Source of the DNA: Pardosa pseudoannulata
Taxonomy: Eukaryota; Arthropoda; Arachnida; Araneae; Lycosidae
Length of the DNA: 64,000 bases
Reading direction: 5' to 3'
Assembly (NCBI GenBank): GCA_032207245.1
Contig: CM063506.1
Coordinates: forward strand, 38,629,842-38,693,841
Shown: positions 53,836 through 64,000 of the stretch, piece after piece
How the letters are laid out: every line of letters begins with the position of its first letter
Numbering within the stretch: the stretch's first letter is position 1
Made by a program: the position numbers and the translations under genes
Notes under the pieces: model-generated
Told to the model about the DNA's origin: nothing
Database searches by the model: none
The model's input: only the letters and a program-made list of their open reading frames with translations

Positions 53836-53849
53836 AAAATGACAATTTG

Positions 53850-54879
53850 ATTTAATCACTTTATATTATTTAAATCTCTAATTCTAGTGCATAGTTATCA
53901 TCAAAAAGCATAAAAAATGCGTTAAAAAAAGTCCTACGAATTATCTTGTAGTTGGCTTCTTTAACAGAAATCTCCTCGTGGAAGCCAACTCCCAGTTAAT
54001 TCTCGCAAAAAAACACGCGGACACGCTTCGACCTGTCGCTTCTATAAAGCTGAATCATAGATACGCATCCATATTCGCCAGTAGTATCTCAGAAATTACG
54101 TATTATATTTCATTTTATATTTTAAAAAATTTTAAGTTTGTAAAATTTTTTAGATTTTATAGCTTAATCAGTGAATTCATATATTTCTTAAAGTTTACAG
54201 CTATACAAGTATTAGTAATTTACTGTCTTAATCTGCCTTAAAGTTACTTTAAATCAAGTTATTTTGTAGAAAATTTCCTTTAATTCCTACAAATCGGATT
54301 AAATAAAAATGAAAAAAGAATTTCTTTTACATCTTGAGCTTCCCATCTTCTCTTCATTTATTTCTAATGAAAATAGTTTTGTTTCACCCCCTTTGTTTTT
54401 CCTTCCTGTTTAATCGAACGCGCGTTTTCGAAGAAAGCAAAGAGATTTTTCGTTTTTCGTGATACGGGAAAAGTACATCAAAAATGTAGGCCTGATGCTC
54501 GTATTTTCCGTGTAAGAGGAGATAAATTCTGATTATCCCAGGTTGTGAAGACATTTTTTACGTTTTTCTTTTTTATCTGCACAAAACTTTAAGACTTTGA
54601 AGAAAATCATAGTATGTATTAAAATCAAGAACAGCGGGCTTTGCTTTGCTTATATTATACCTACGTTGACAGGAATGTGATAAACTTTCGTGATATATAA
54701 TTTAAAACCTCATGTTCTCAATACAAGAAATATTGTTTTTAAGTTTTATGATGAGCAGCACAACAGTTTTACAAAATTTTGGGGTTTAAAATAAAAGCCG
54801 AAAAATAATGTCTTTAGGAAATTATTCTAAATTATATTTCATATATATACAGTTTGCTTGTACGCAAAAAGAGGTGGTA
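53850..54879. other. Last copy of the large unit, no gene
   Basis: Holds cttaaagtttacagctatac, tcgaacgcgcgttttcga and gataaattctgattatcc (54521). An 87-codon frame at 53978-54241 has no family resemblance. Confidence 0.5.
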
Positions 54880-56155
54880 AACCCTTCCTTATACATACTA
54901 ATAAACTGGCTTTCACTTTGCTTTTTATTTGTAAAGTTGTGAATCTGTTTCTCCTTTTTAATTCATTTATAGAAGAAATGCAAAGTTTCATACTTAAATT
55001 ATAAAAGTTTCTAATATTTTAAATATAATGTAAGAGTTTTATTTATGACATTTTTAAGTACTAACAAACAGGCTTTATATTATTAGTATTAGTACTTTGC
55101 TTTATTTTAGTAAAGCAATTTATGAATCTGTTTCTCTTTTTGAATCCGTTTATAGAAAAAAAATGTAATATTTAATACTTTAATTATAAAAGTTACTAAT
55201 GTTTTAACTATAATGTAAAAGTTTTATTCGTGACTTATTTTTAAGTACCAACAAACAAGCTTATATTAGCATTAGTACTTTGTTTTATTTTACTAAAGCA
55301 ATGTGTGAATCTATTTCTCTTTTTGAATCCGTTTATAGAAAAAAATGCAATATTTAATACTTTAATTATAAAAGTTACTAATGTTTTAACTATAACGTAA
55401 AAGTTTTAGTCGTGATTTATTTGTAAGTTCTAACAAACAGGCTTTATATTAGTATTAGTACTTTGTTTTATTTTAGTAAAGCAATATGTGAATCTGTTTC
55501 TCTTTTTAAATCCGTTTATATATAAAAAAATTCAATGTTTAATACTTCAACTATTAAAATTTCTAATGTTATAAATATAATGTAAGAATTTTACTCGTGA
55601 CTTATTTTTAAGTACTAGCAAACAGGCTTTATATTATTAGTATTAGTACTTTGCTTTATATTAGTAAAGCAATCTGTTTCTCTCTTTGAATCCGTTTATA
55701 GAAAATGCAATGTTTAATGCTTAAATTATAAAAGTTTCTAATGTTTTAAATATAATGGAAAAGTTTTATTTGTGATTTATTTTTAAGTACCAATAAGCAG
55801 GCTTTATATTAGTATAAGTATTTTGTTTTATTTTAGTAAAGCTCTGTATGAATATGGTTCTCTTTTTTATTCCGTATACAGAAAAATGTAGTGTTTAGTA
55901 CTTAAATTATAAAAATTTTTAATGTTTTAAATATAATGTAAAAGTTTTATTCGCCACTTATTTTTAAGTACTAACAAACAGGTTTACACATTGATTTATA
56001 TTAGTGAAGCAATGTGTGAATTTCTTTCTTTTCTTTAATCCGTTTATATAAGAAATGCAATGTGTAATGCTTAAATTATAAAAATTGCTAATTTTTTAAG
56101 TATTACAATGTAAGACTATTCGTGACTTATCGTGAATTCGTGACTTATTTTTAAG
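54880..56155. repeat. ~185-bp tandem array, seven units
   Basis: Landmarks: agtactaacaaacaggcttt, ttttattttagtaaagcaat, gaatctgtttctctttttga, atccgtttatagaaaa and ataatgtaaaagttttatt. Unit starts are at about 54887, 55055, 55245, 55429, 55612, 55788 and 55967. Divergence is moderate and the last unit is decayed. Confidence 0.9.
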
Positions 56156-56439
56156 AAAAAATTAATTTGAGAGTTCTTTGTAGAGTTCACTTTTTGTGAA
56201 ATATATTTATTATATCTTGTTGAGAGGAAGAGGTTATTAATTAGCTATTTATTCATCCAATTAATAAATTTTTCCTAAGTAATAAGAAACAATCAGAAAA
56301 ATTTTACAGAATTTTGAATTTTTGATTTAAAGTTAAGAAATAATACCTTCGTGGAGTAATTATAAATGTATTCCAGATATGACGTAAAATCTATAAACTA
56401 TGCTGCATATTTGTGCTCAAAAACACGAGGTAAGTCTTC

Positions 56440-59400
56440 ATTTATATATTCTGACATCGAACTATTATTTCGAAAGTATTTGTACTTTTTATCCGAAAAT
56501 TGTGAATGATTTAAGCAGGAAGCTACTATTAATGTTATAATTTGGCATAAAATTGTGTTATGCAGCAAGAACTATAACAAATATAAGCGTCAAAATCTCT
56601 TATAATGACCTATGTCAGCCAAAGAAATAATTCCTTTCTAATTTTGACGTTTCTTTAATTTTAATATTATCCATTATCAGTCTTTCAATAGAATAGGTAT
56701 TTCTATATTGGTATATGTGCTTTTTATCATAAAGTGATGAATGATTTAAACAGGGAATTGATAATAATTCTATAATTTGCTAATTGTGGCGTTATGCAGA
56801 AAAAAACAAGAAAAAATATATGCTACAAAATCTTTTAAAATGACATATATCATGGTTGATAGCCAATGAGATAACTCCTTTTATATTTTCACGTTTCTTT
56901 TATTTTAATATTATCCATTATCAGTCTTTCAACAAAATAGTAATTTTTTTATTGGTACTTCTGCTTATTATCATAAAATTTTGAAGGTTTTAAGCAGGAA
57001 ATTAATATTAATGTTATAATTTGCTAATTGTTGTGTTATGCAGCAAAAACAATACAAGCGTCAAAATCTGTTAACATAACCTACATCGTGGTTGACAGCC
57101 AATGGGATAACTCATTTCTTACTTTGAAATTTTGACAACCTTTTATATTTGAACCTTATACATTCATATTAATAGCTTTCACTATTATGTATTGCAATCT
57201 TTGGGATAGAAATTTCTTTATTTTACTTTTTATCATAAAATTGTGAATAATTTAAGCAGGAAATTGATTTTAATGTTGTACTTTGCCAAAAAAAATGGTG
57301 TTATAAACAAAAGCTATAAAAAATATAAGCGTCAAAATCTCTTAACATGATCTGTATCAAGGTTGACAGCCAATGAGATAACGTCTTTCTTATTTTGACA
57401 TTTCTTTAATTTTAATATTATCCATTATCAGTCTTTCAATAGAATAGGAATTTCTTTAATGGTACTTTTGCTTTTTATCATAAAATAAAGAATGATTTCA
57501 GCAGAAAACTGATATTAATGTTATAATCTGCTAATTGTGGTATTATGCCGGAAAAACAATAAAAAATATAAGCATCAAAATCTTTTAACATAGCCTACAT
57601 TGTCGTTGACAGGCAATGGGATAAGTCAATTCTTACTTTAAAATTTTGACTACCTTTTATATTTGAACATTATCCATTCAAATTAATAGTATTTTAATAG
57701 TATGCATTAGCAGTCTTTGAATCGGATAGAAATTTCTTTATTTGTATTTGTACTTTTTATTATAAAATTGTGAATGGTTTAAGCAAGAAATTGATTTTAA
57801 TGTTGTACTTTGCAAAAAAATGGTATTATAAACAAAAGCTATAAAAAATATAAGAATCAAAATCTCTTAACATAATCTGTATCATGTTTGACAGCCAATG
57901 AGATAACTCCTTTCTTATTTTGATATTTCTTTTACTTTAATATTATCCATTATCAGTCTTTCAATAGAATATGAATTTCTTTATTGGTACTTGTGCTATT
58001 TATCGTAAAATAAGGAATGATTTAAGCAGAAAATTAATATTAATGTTATAATCTGCTAATTGTGGTGTTATGCCGGAAAAGCAATAAAAAATATCAGCAA
58101 CAAAATCTCTTAACATGCCTACACTGCCGTTGACAGGCAATGGGATAAGTCAATTCTTACTTTAAAATTTGACTACCTTTTATATTTGAACATTATCCAT
58201 TCAAATTAATAGTATTTTAATAGTATGTATTAGCAGTCTTTGAATCGGATAGAAATTTCTTTATTTGTATTTGTACTTTTTATCATAAAATTGTGATTTA
58301 TTTAAGCAGGAAATTGATATTAATGTTATAATTTGGCATAAAGTTGTATTATGCAGCAAAAACTATAACAAATATAACAGTCAAAATCTCTTAAAATGAC
58401 CTATAGCAGCCAATGAGGTAACTCCTTTCTTATTTTGACGCTTCTTCTATTTTAGTATTATCCATTATCAGTCTTTCAATAGAATAGGGATTTCTTTATT
58501 GTTATTTGTGCTTTTCATCATAAAATTATGAATTATTTAAACAGAATATTGATAACAATGTTATAATTTGCTAATTGTGGCGTTATGCAGCAAAAACAAT
58601 AAAAAATATAAGCGTTAAATCTCTTAGCATGATCAATATCATGGTTGACAACCAATGAGATAACTCCTTTCTTACTTTGACGTTTCTTTAATTTTAATAT
58701 TATCCATTATCAGTCTTTCAATAGAATAGGGATTTCTTTATTGGTAATTGTGCTTTTCATCATAAGATTATGAATTATTTAAACAGAATATTGATAACAA
58801 CGTTAGAACTTGCTAATTGCTGTGTTATGCAGCAAAAACAATAAAAAATATAAGCGTTAAAAATCTTTTAAAATGACCTATATCGTTGTTGACAGCCAAT
58901 GAGATATCTTCTTTCTTATTTTGACGTTTCTTTTATCTTAATATTATCCATTAGTTTTTCAATAGAATAGGAATTTTGGTACTTGTGCTTTTTATTATAA
59001 AATTATGAAGATTTCAAGGAGGAAATTAATAATAATGTTATAATTTATTAATTGTGGTGTTATACATCAAAAACTATATGAGAGTCAAAATCTGTTAACA
59101 TAACCTACATCGTGGTTCACAGCCAATGGGATAACACATTTCTTAATTTGAAATCTTGACAACCTTTTATATTTGAACATTATACATTCATATCAATAGT
59201 ATTTCAATATTATGCATTAGCAATCTTTGAATCGGATAGAAATTTCTTTATTTTACTTTTTATCATATAATTGCAAATGATTTAAGCAGGAAATTGATAG
59301 TAATGTTGTAATTTGCCAAAAAGTGGTGTTATACAGCAAAAACAATAAAATATATAAGCGTCAAAATCTCTTAATATGACTTACATCGTGGTTGACAGCC

Positions 59401-62400
59401 AATGGGATAACTCCTTTCTTGTTTTCAAAATTTTTCACGTTTCTTTTATTTTGATAATATCCATTATCAGTCTTTCAATGGAATAGGGATTTCTTTATTG
59501 GTACTTGTACTTTTCATCATAAAATTATGAATTATTTAAATAGGACATTGATAACAATGTTATAATTTGCTAATTGTGGTGTTATACAGCAAAAACAATA
59601 AAAAATATAAGCCTCAAAATCTCTTAGCATGACCTATATCATATTTGACAACCAATGAGATAACTCCTTTCTTATTTTGACGTTTCTTTAATTTTAATAT
59701 TATCCATTATCAATCTTTCAATAGAATAGAAATTTCTTTATTGGTACTTGTGCTTTTTATCATAAAATAAGGAATGATTTAAGCAAAAAATTGATATTAA
59801 TGTTATAATCTGCTAATTGTGGTGTTATGCCGGAAAAACAATAAAAAATATAAACATCAAAATCTTTTAACATGGCCTACATTGTCGTTGACAGGCAATG
59901 GGATAAATCAGTTCTTACTTTAAAATTTTGACTACCTTTTATATTTGAACATTATCCATTCCTATTAATAGTATTTTAATAGTATGAATTAGCAGTCTTT
60001 GAATCGGATAGAAATTTTTTTATTTGTATTTGTACTTTTTATTATAAAATTGTGAATTATTTAAGCAGGAAATTGATATCAATATTATAATTTGCCATAA
60101 AGTTGTGTTGTGCAGCAAAAACTATAACAAATATAAGAGTCAGAATTAAAATGACCTATAGTAGCTAATGAGATAACTCCTTTCTTATTTTGACGTTTCT
60201 TTTTTTTTATTAGTATCCATTATCAATCTTTCAACAGAATAGGAAGTTCTTTATTGGTAATTGTGCTTTTCATCATAAGATTATGAATTATTTAAACAGA
60301 ATATTGATAACAACGTTAGAACTTGCTAATTGCTGTGTTATGCAGCAAAAACAATAAAAAATATAAGAGTTAAAAATCTCTTAAAATGACCTATATCGTT
60401 GTTGACAGCCAATGAGATATCTTCTTTCTTATTTTGACGTTTCTTTTATTTTAATATTATCCATTAGTTTTTCAATAGAATAGGAATTTTGGTACTTGTG
60501 CTTTTTATTATAAAATTATGAAGGTTTCAAGGAGGAAATTAATAATAATGTTATAATTTATTAATTGTGGTGTTATGCATAAAAAACAATATAAGTGTCA
60601 AAATCTGTTAACATAACCTACATCGTAGTTGACAGTCAATTGGATAACTCATTTCTTACTTTGAAATTTTGATAACCTTTTATATTTGAACATTATACAT
60701 TCATATCAATAGTATTTCAATATTATGCATTAGCAATCTTTGAATCGGATAGATATTTCTTTATTTTACTTTTTATCATAAAATTATAAATTATTTAAGC
60801 AGGAAATTGATATTAATGTTGTAATTTGCCAAAAGGAGGTGTTATGCACCAAAAACAAAAAATATATAAGCGTCAAAATCTCTTAGTATGACATATCGTG
60901 GTTGACAGCCAGTGGGATAACTCCTTTCTTGTTTTCAAAATTTCCAAGTATCTTTTTTTTTGATTATATCCATTATCACTCTTTCAATGGAATAGGAATT
61001 ATTTTAATGGTACTTGTTCTTTTCATCATAAAATTATGAATTATTTAAACAGAATATTGCTAACAATGTTATAATTTGCTAATTGTGGTGTTACGCAGCA
61101 AAAACAATAAAAAATATAAGCGTTAAAATCTCTTAAAAGGACATATATCGTGGTTGACAGCCAATGAGATAACTCCTTTCTTATTTTGACGTTTCTTTAA
61201 TTTTAATATTATCCATTATCAGTCTTTCGATAGAATAGACGTTTCTTTATTAGTACTTGTACTTTTTAACATGAAATTATGAAGGTTTTAAGCAGGAAAT
61301 TGATAATAATGTTATAATTTGCTAGTTGTTGTGTTATGGCAGAAAAACAATAAAAAATATAAGCTTCAAAATCTCTTAACATGGCCTACATCGGGGTTGA
61401 CAGGCAATGGGATAAGTCAATTGTTACTTGAAAATTTTGACTACGTTTTATATTTGAACATTATCCATTCATATTAATAGTATTTTAATATTATTCATTA
61501 GCAGTCTCTGAATCGGATAGAAATTTCTTTATTTATAACTGTACTTTTTATCATAAAATTTTGAAAGATTTAAGCAGGAAATTGTTATTAATGTTGCAAT
61601 TTGCCAAAAAAAAATGGTGTTATAAACAAAAACTATAAAAAAAATAAGTGTCAAAATCGCTTAGCATGACCTATATCTTGGTTGACAGCTAATGAGATAA
61701 CTGTTTTCTTATATTTAAAATTTTGACGTTTCTATTATCTATTATCAGTCATCTGTTATTATCATCTATTATCATCTATTATTAATATATTATTAATATA
61801 GGAATTTCTTTATTGGTCCTTATGCTTTTTATCATAAAATTATGAAGGATTTAAACAGGAAATTGATAATAATTTTATAATTATTGTAATTATTAATATT
61901 ATATTTGCTAATTGTGGTGTTATGAGCAAATACAATAAAATATCTAAGGGTCAAAATCTCTTAACAGGACCTACTTTGTGGTTGACAGCCAATGGGATAA
62001 CTCATTCCTTACTTTAATATTTTGACAACATTTTATACTTGAACATTATCCATTCTTATAATAGCATTTCAATATCCTACTTTAGCAATCTTTGAATCGA
62101 ATAGAATTTTCTTTTTTTGTATTTGTACTTTTTATCAGAAATTTGTGAATGATTTAAGCTGGAAATTGATATTAATGTTGTACTTTGCCGAAAAGTGATG
62201 TTATAAACAAAAACAATAAAAAATGTAAGCATCAAAATCTCTTAACATGACCTATATCATGGTTGACAACCAATGAGATAACTCCTTTCTTATTTTGACG
62301 TTTCTTTTTTTTTATTAGTATCCATTATCAATCTTTCAACAGAATAGGAATTTCTTTATTGATCCTTATGCTTTTTATCATAAAATTATGAATATTTTAA

Positions 62401-62740
62401 GCAGGAAATTGATAATAATATTATAATTTGCTAATTGTTGTGTTATGCAGCAAAAACAATAAAAAAATATAAGTCTTAAAATCTCTTAAAATAATCTACA
62501 TCGTGTTTGACAGCCAATGGGATAACTCATTTCTTACTTTAAAATTTTGACTACCTTTTATATTTGAGCATTATCCGTTAATAGTATTTCAGTATTATGC
62601 ATTAGCAGTCTTTAAATAGGATAGAAATTTCTTTATTTGTATTTGGACTTTTTATCATAAAATTGTGAATAATTTAAGCAGAAAATTCATTATTGTGTTA
62701 TAAATTGTTAATTATGGTATTATGCTGCAAAAATTAAAAA
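56440..62740. repeat. 6.3-kb satellite-like array, ~24 units in two size classes
   Basis: Units share gttatgcagcaaaaacaata, aaatataagcgtcaaaatct, cttaacatgacctatatc, gttgacagccaatgagata and cctttcttattttgacg. The ganca.ccaatg landmark recurs about every 228-251 bp or every 269-300 bp. The longer class adds a segment with ccttttatatttgaacatta and gcagtctttgaatcggatag. Segments 58740-59110 and 60250-60600 are almost identical and 1.51 kb apart, so some copies spread as multi-unit blocks. No gene. Confidence 0.92.
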
Positions 62741-62984
62741 AATACCTATACTTTTAATAAAAAAGTTACTTTAATTCATTACCTACATGCGTATAAAATT
62801 CCAGTTACAGGGATACAAGTATGATAATATTTTTTTTAAAAAGTAAATTTCTGAATGAAATTCAAAATAAAATTTTTCAAAGTAAATAATTTATTTTAAA
62901 AAGACAAGTTATATTTCTCATAAATCTTTGCTTTAAAGTTCCAATTATTGAAAATGGATGTTAAATATATGCTGCAATTCATAA

Positions 62985-63500
62985 GACTGAATTTTTAGTT
63001 TAAATAAATAAAAGATTTTGACAAAAATGCTCAATACCCTTAGACTGGATCTTTAACTTAAATAAATAAAAGATTTTCACAAAAATGCTCAATACCCTTA
63101 GACTGGATCTTTAACTTAAATAAATAAAAGATTTTCACAAAAATGCTCAATACCCTTAGACTAGATCTTTAACTTAAATAAATAAAAGATTTTGACAAAA
63201 ATTCTGAATGTCCTTAGACTGGATCTTTAGTTTAAATAAATAAAAGATTTTGACCAAAATGCTCAATGCCCTTAGACTGAATCTTTAGTTTAAATAAATA
63301 AAATAGTTTGACAAAAATGCTCAATGCCCTTAAACTGGATCTTTAGCTTAAATAAATAAAAGATTTTGACAAAAATGCTCAATGCTCTTAAACTGGATTT
63401 TTAGCTTAAATAAGTAAAAGATTTTGATAAAAATGCTCAATGCCCTTAGACTGAATATTTAGTTTAAACAAATACAAAATTTTGACGAAAATGCTTATAT
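62985..63500. repeat. 58-bp tandem array, ~9 units
   Basis: Landmarks: taaataaataaaagatttt, gacaaaaatgctcaat and cccttagactggatctttag. Copies of agatttt at 63013, 63071, 63129, 63187, 63245, ... give an exact 58-bp period. Neighbouring units share variants (gattttcac in 63071 and 63129), and the last unit is decayed. Confidence 0.93.
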
Positions 63501-64000
63501 CCTTATCAACTAAAACCGGTATTTATTTGTCTGCACATAATAATTTTACTATTTCCCATGACCATAACTTGCGTTTAAAATATAACATGCTTTTTAGATG
63601 TTTTATGTAATTTAATAAAATTTGTAAAGAACATTAATTTTTTATGCCTGTTCCGATGTGGAAAATTTAGAAATCAATAAGTAACTGGAAATTCAAAATA
63701 TATTTACTCATGTCAAAACTACCTTATGCTATACAACATATGGAATTTTTCCCAATATTCAACCATGAATTAACAAAAACATGTATTGCTGAAAGCTATT
63801 TAATACTTTTATTCGTATATAGTAATTTATTTTACACACTTAATTTACTTCCAATAAAAACAGCTCTAAAAATTTTCTGAACTTTTTCTTCTTTTTTTTT
63901 TATAGACATCAAAGTTTTTCTTATTGTATTTATCTTAAATCTTCCTGTTTAAGATGAGAAAATCATGGCTTTAAATCAAATTATTTCGCTGCGGAATTTT
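63501..64000. other. AT-rich window end, no gene
   Basis: About 500 bp with no recognisable gene or repeat. A pyrimidine run ending tttttatag at about 63905 resembles a splice acceptor but no coding frame follows. Confidence 0.45.

Larger units (their letters stand above)
38600..54700. repeat. Large degenerate repeat unit, ~6 copies, heavily invaded
   Basis: A module containing tcttctctt, tttaatcgaacgcgcgtttt, gtatgcctgttgcc and gataaattctgattatc followed by ggtggtaatgtcatttctta occurs six times, with the gataaattctgattat landmark at 39361, 42199, 45927, 49131, 50671 and 54521. A second module (gtattcttgaaactttcaaa) is clear at about 45301, 47010, 49015 and 49930 and decayed near 44410 and 53045. 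A third holds the reverse-transcriptase tails. Copies differ by many substitutions and are spaced 1.5-3.9 kb apart, with much of the difference due to later insertions. It is a long-period tandem family. Confidence 0.75.

Overview
The window is AT-rich eukaryotic (nuclear) DNA built almost entirely of transposable elements, their remnants and tandem repeats. Nothing in it looks bacterial or organellar. The mix of mobile-element families (a tRNA-derived SINE with a CCAAA-type tail, several piggyBac families, BED-finger hAT, Tc1/mariner, a KRBA2/Ginger-like integrase remnant) points to an arthropod, and an arachnid such as a spider is a reasonable guess. That guess is inference, not proof.

Left part (1-19 kb): a decayed piggyBac-like element (140-1039) carrying a SINE; a 321-bp tandem array split by a probable solo LTR (2738-3021); a complex ~165/511-bp array (3.36-5.09 kb); a ~96-bp array holding a SINE with target-site duplication (5.83-6.77 kb); two local segmental duplications (7.05/8.14 kb and 8.75/9.30 kb), the second with a SINE and its empty site; a ~210-bp array (11.2-14.5 kb) interrupted by ~350 bp of (TA)n; a hAT element with a perfect 8-bp target duplication (16340-16887); and a 60-bp array (17.5-18.6 kb).

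Middle (19-38 kb): a piggyBac element whose transposase has lost its whole catalytic core (19262-21102); the only intact protein gene, a 618-residue hAT transposase inside its own inverted repeats (21606-24230); a broken Tc1 element with both ends (25985-27478); a THAP-domain exon whose 3' part is tandemly duplicated (28.34-29.80 kb) with a TTAA-flanked MITE; an isolated GC-rich block (29.95-30.24 kb); a ~220-bp array (30.95-32.99 kb); hAT ends and SINE pieces; and one possible terminal exon of an unrecognised gene (37339-37462, minus).

Right part (38-64 kb): a large degenerate repeat unit recurs about six times from 38.6 to 54.7 kb. It includes four copies of the tail of a reverse-transcriptase ORF and has been invaded by an inverted-repeat-flanked 76-bp array (39475-40805), a mariner, TTAA-flanked MITEs, a hAT-like element and a nested inverted-repeat element with (TA)n arms. 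Beyond 54.8 kb three unrelated arrays follow (~185, ~240/275 and 58 bp).

The elements do not form a pathway. Their value is as a readable insertion history: several insertions can be matched with empty sites in neighbouring repeat copies. I see no convincing host gene apart from the single candidate exon, and coordinates of repeats without sharp junctions are approximate.
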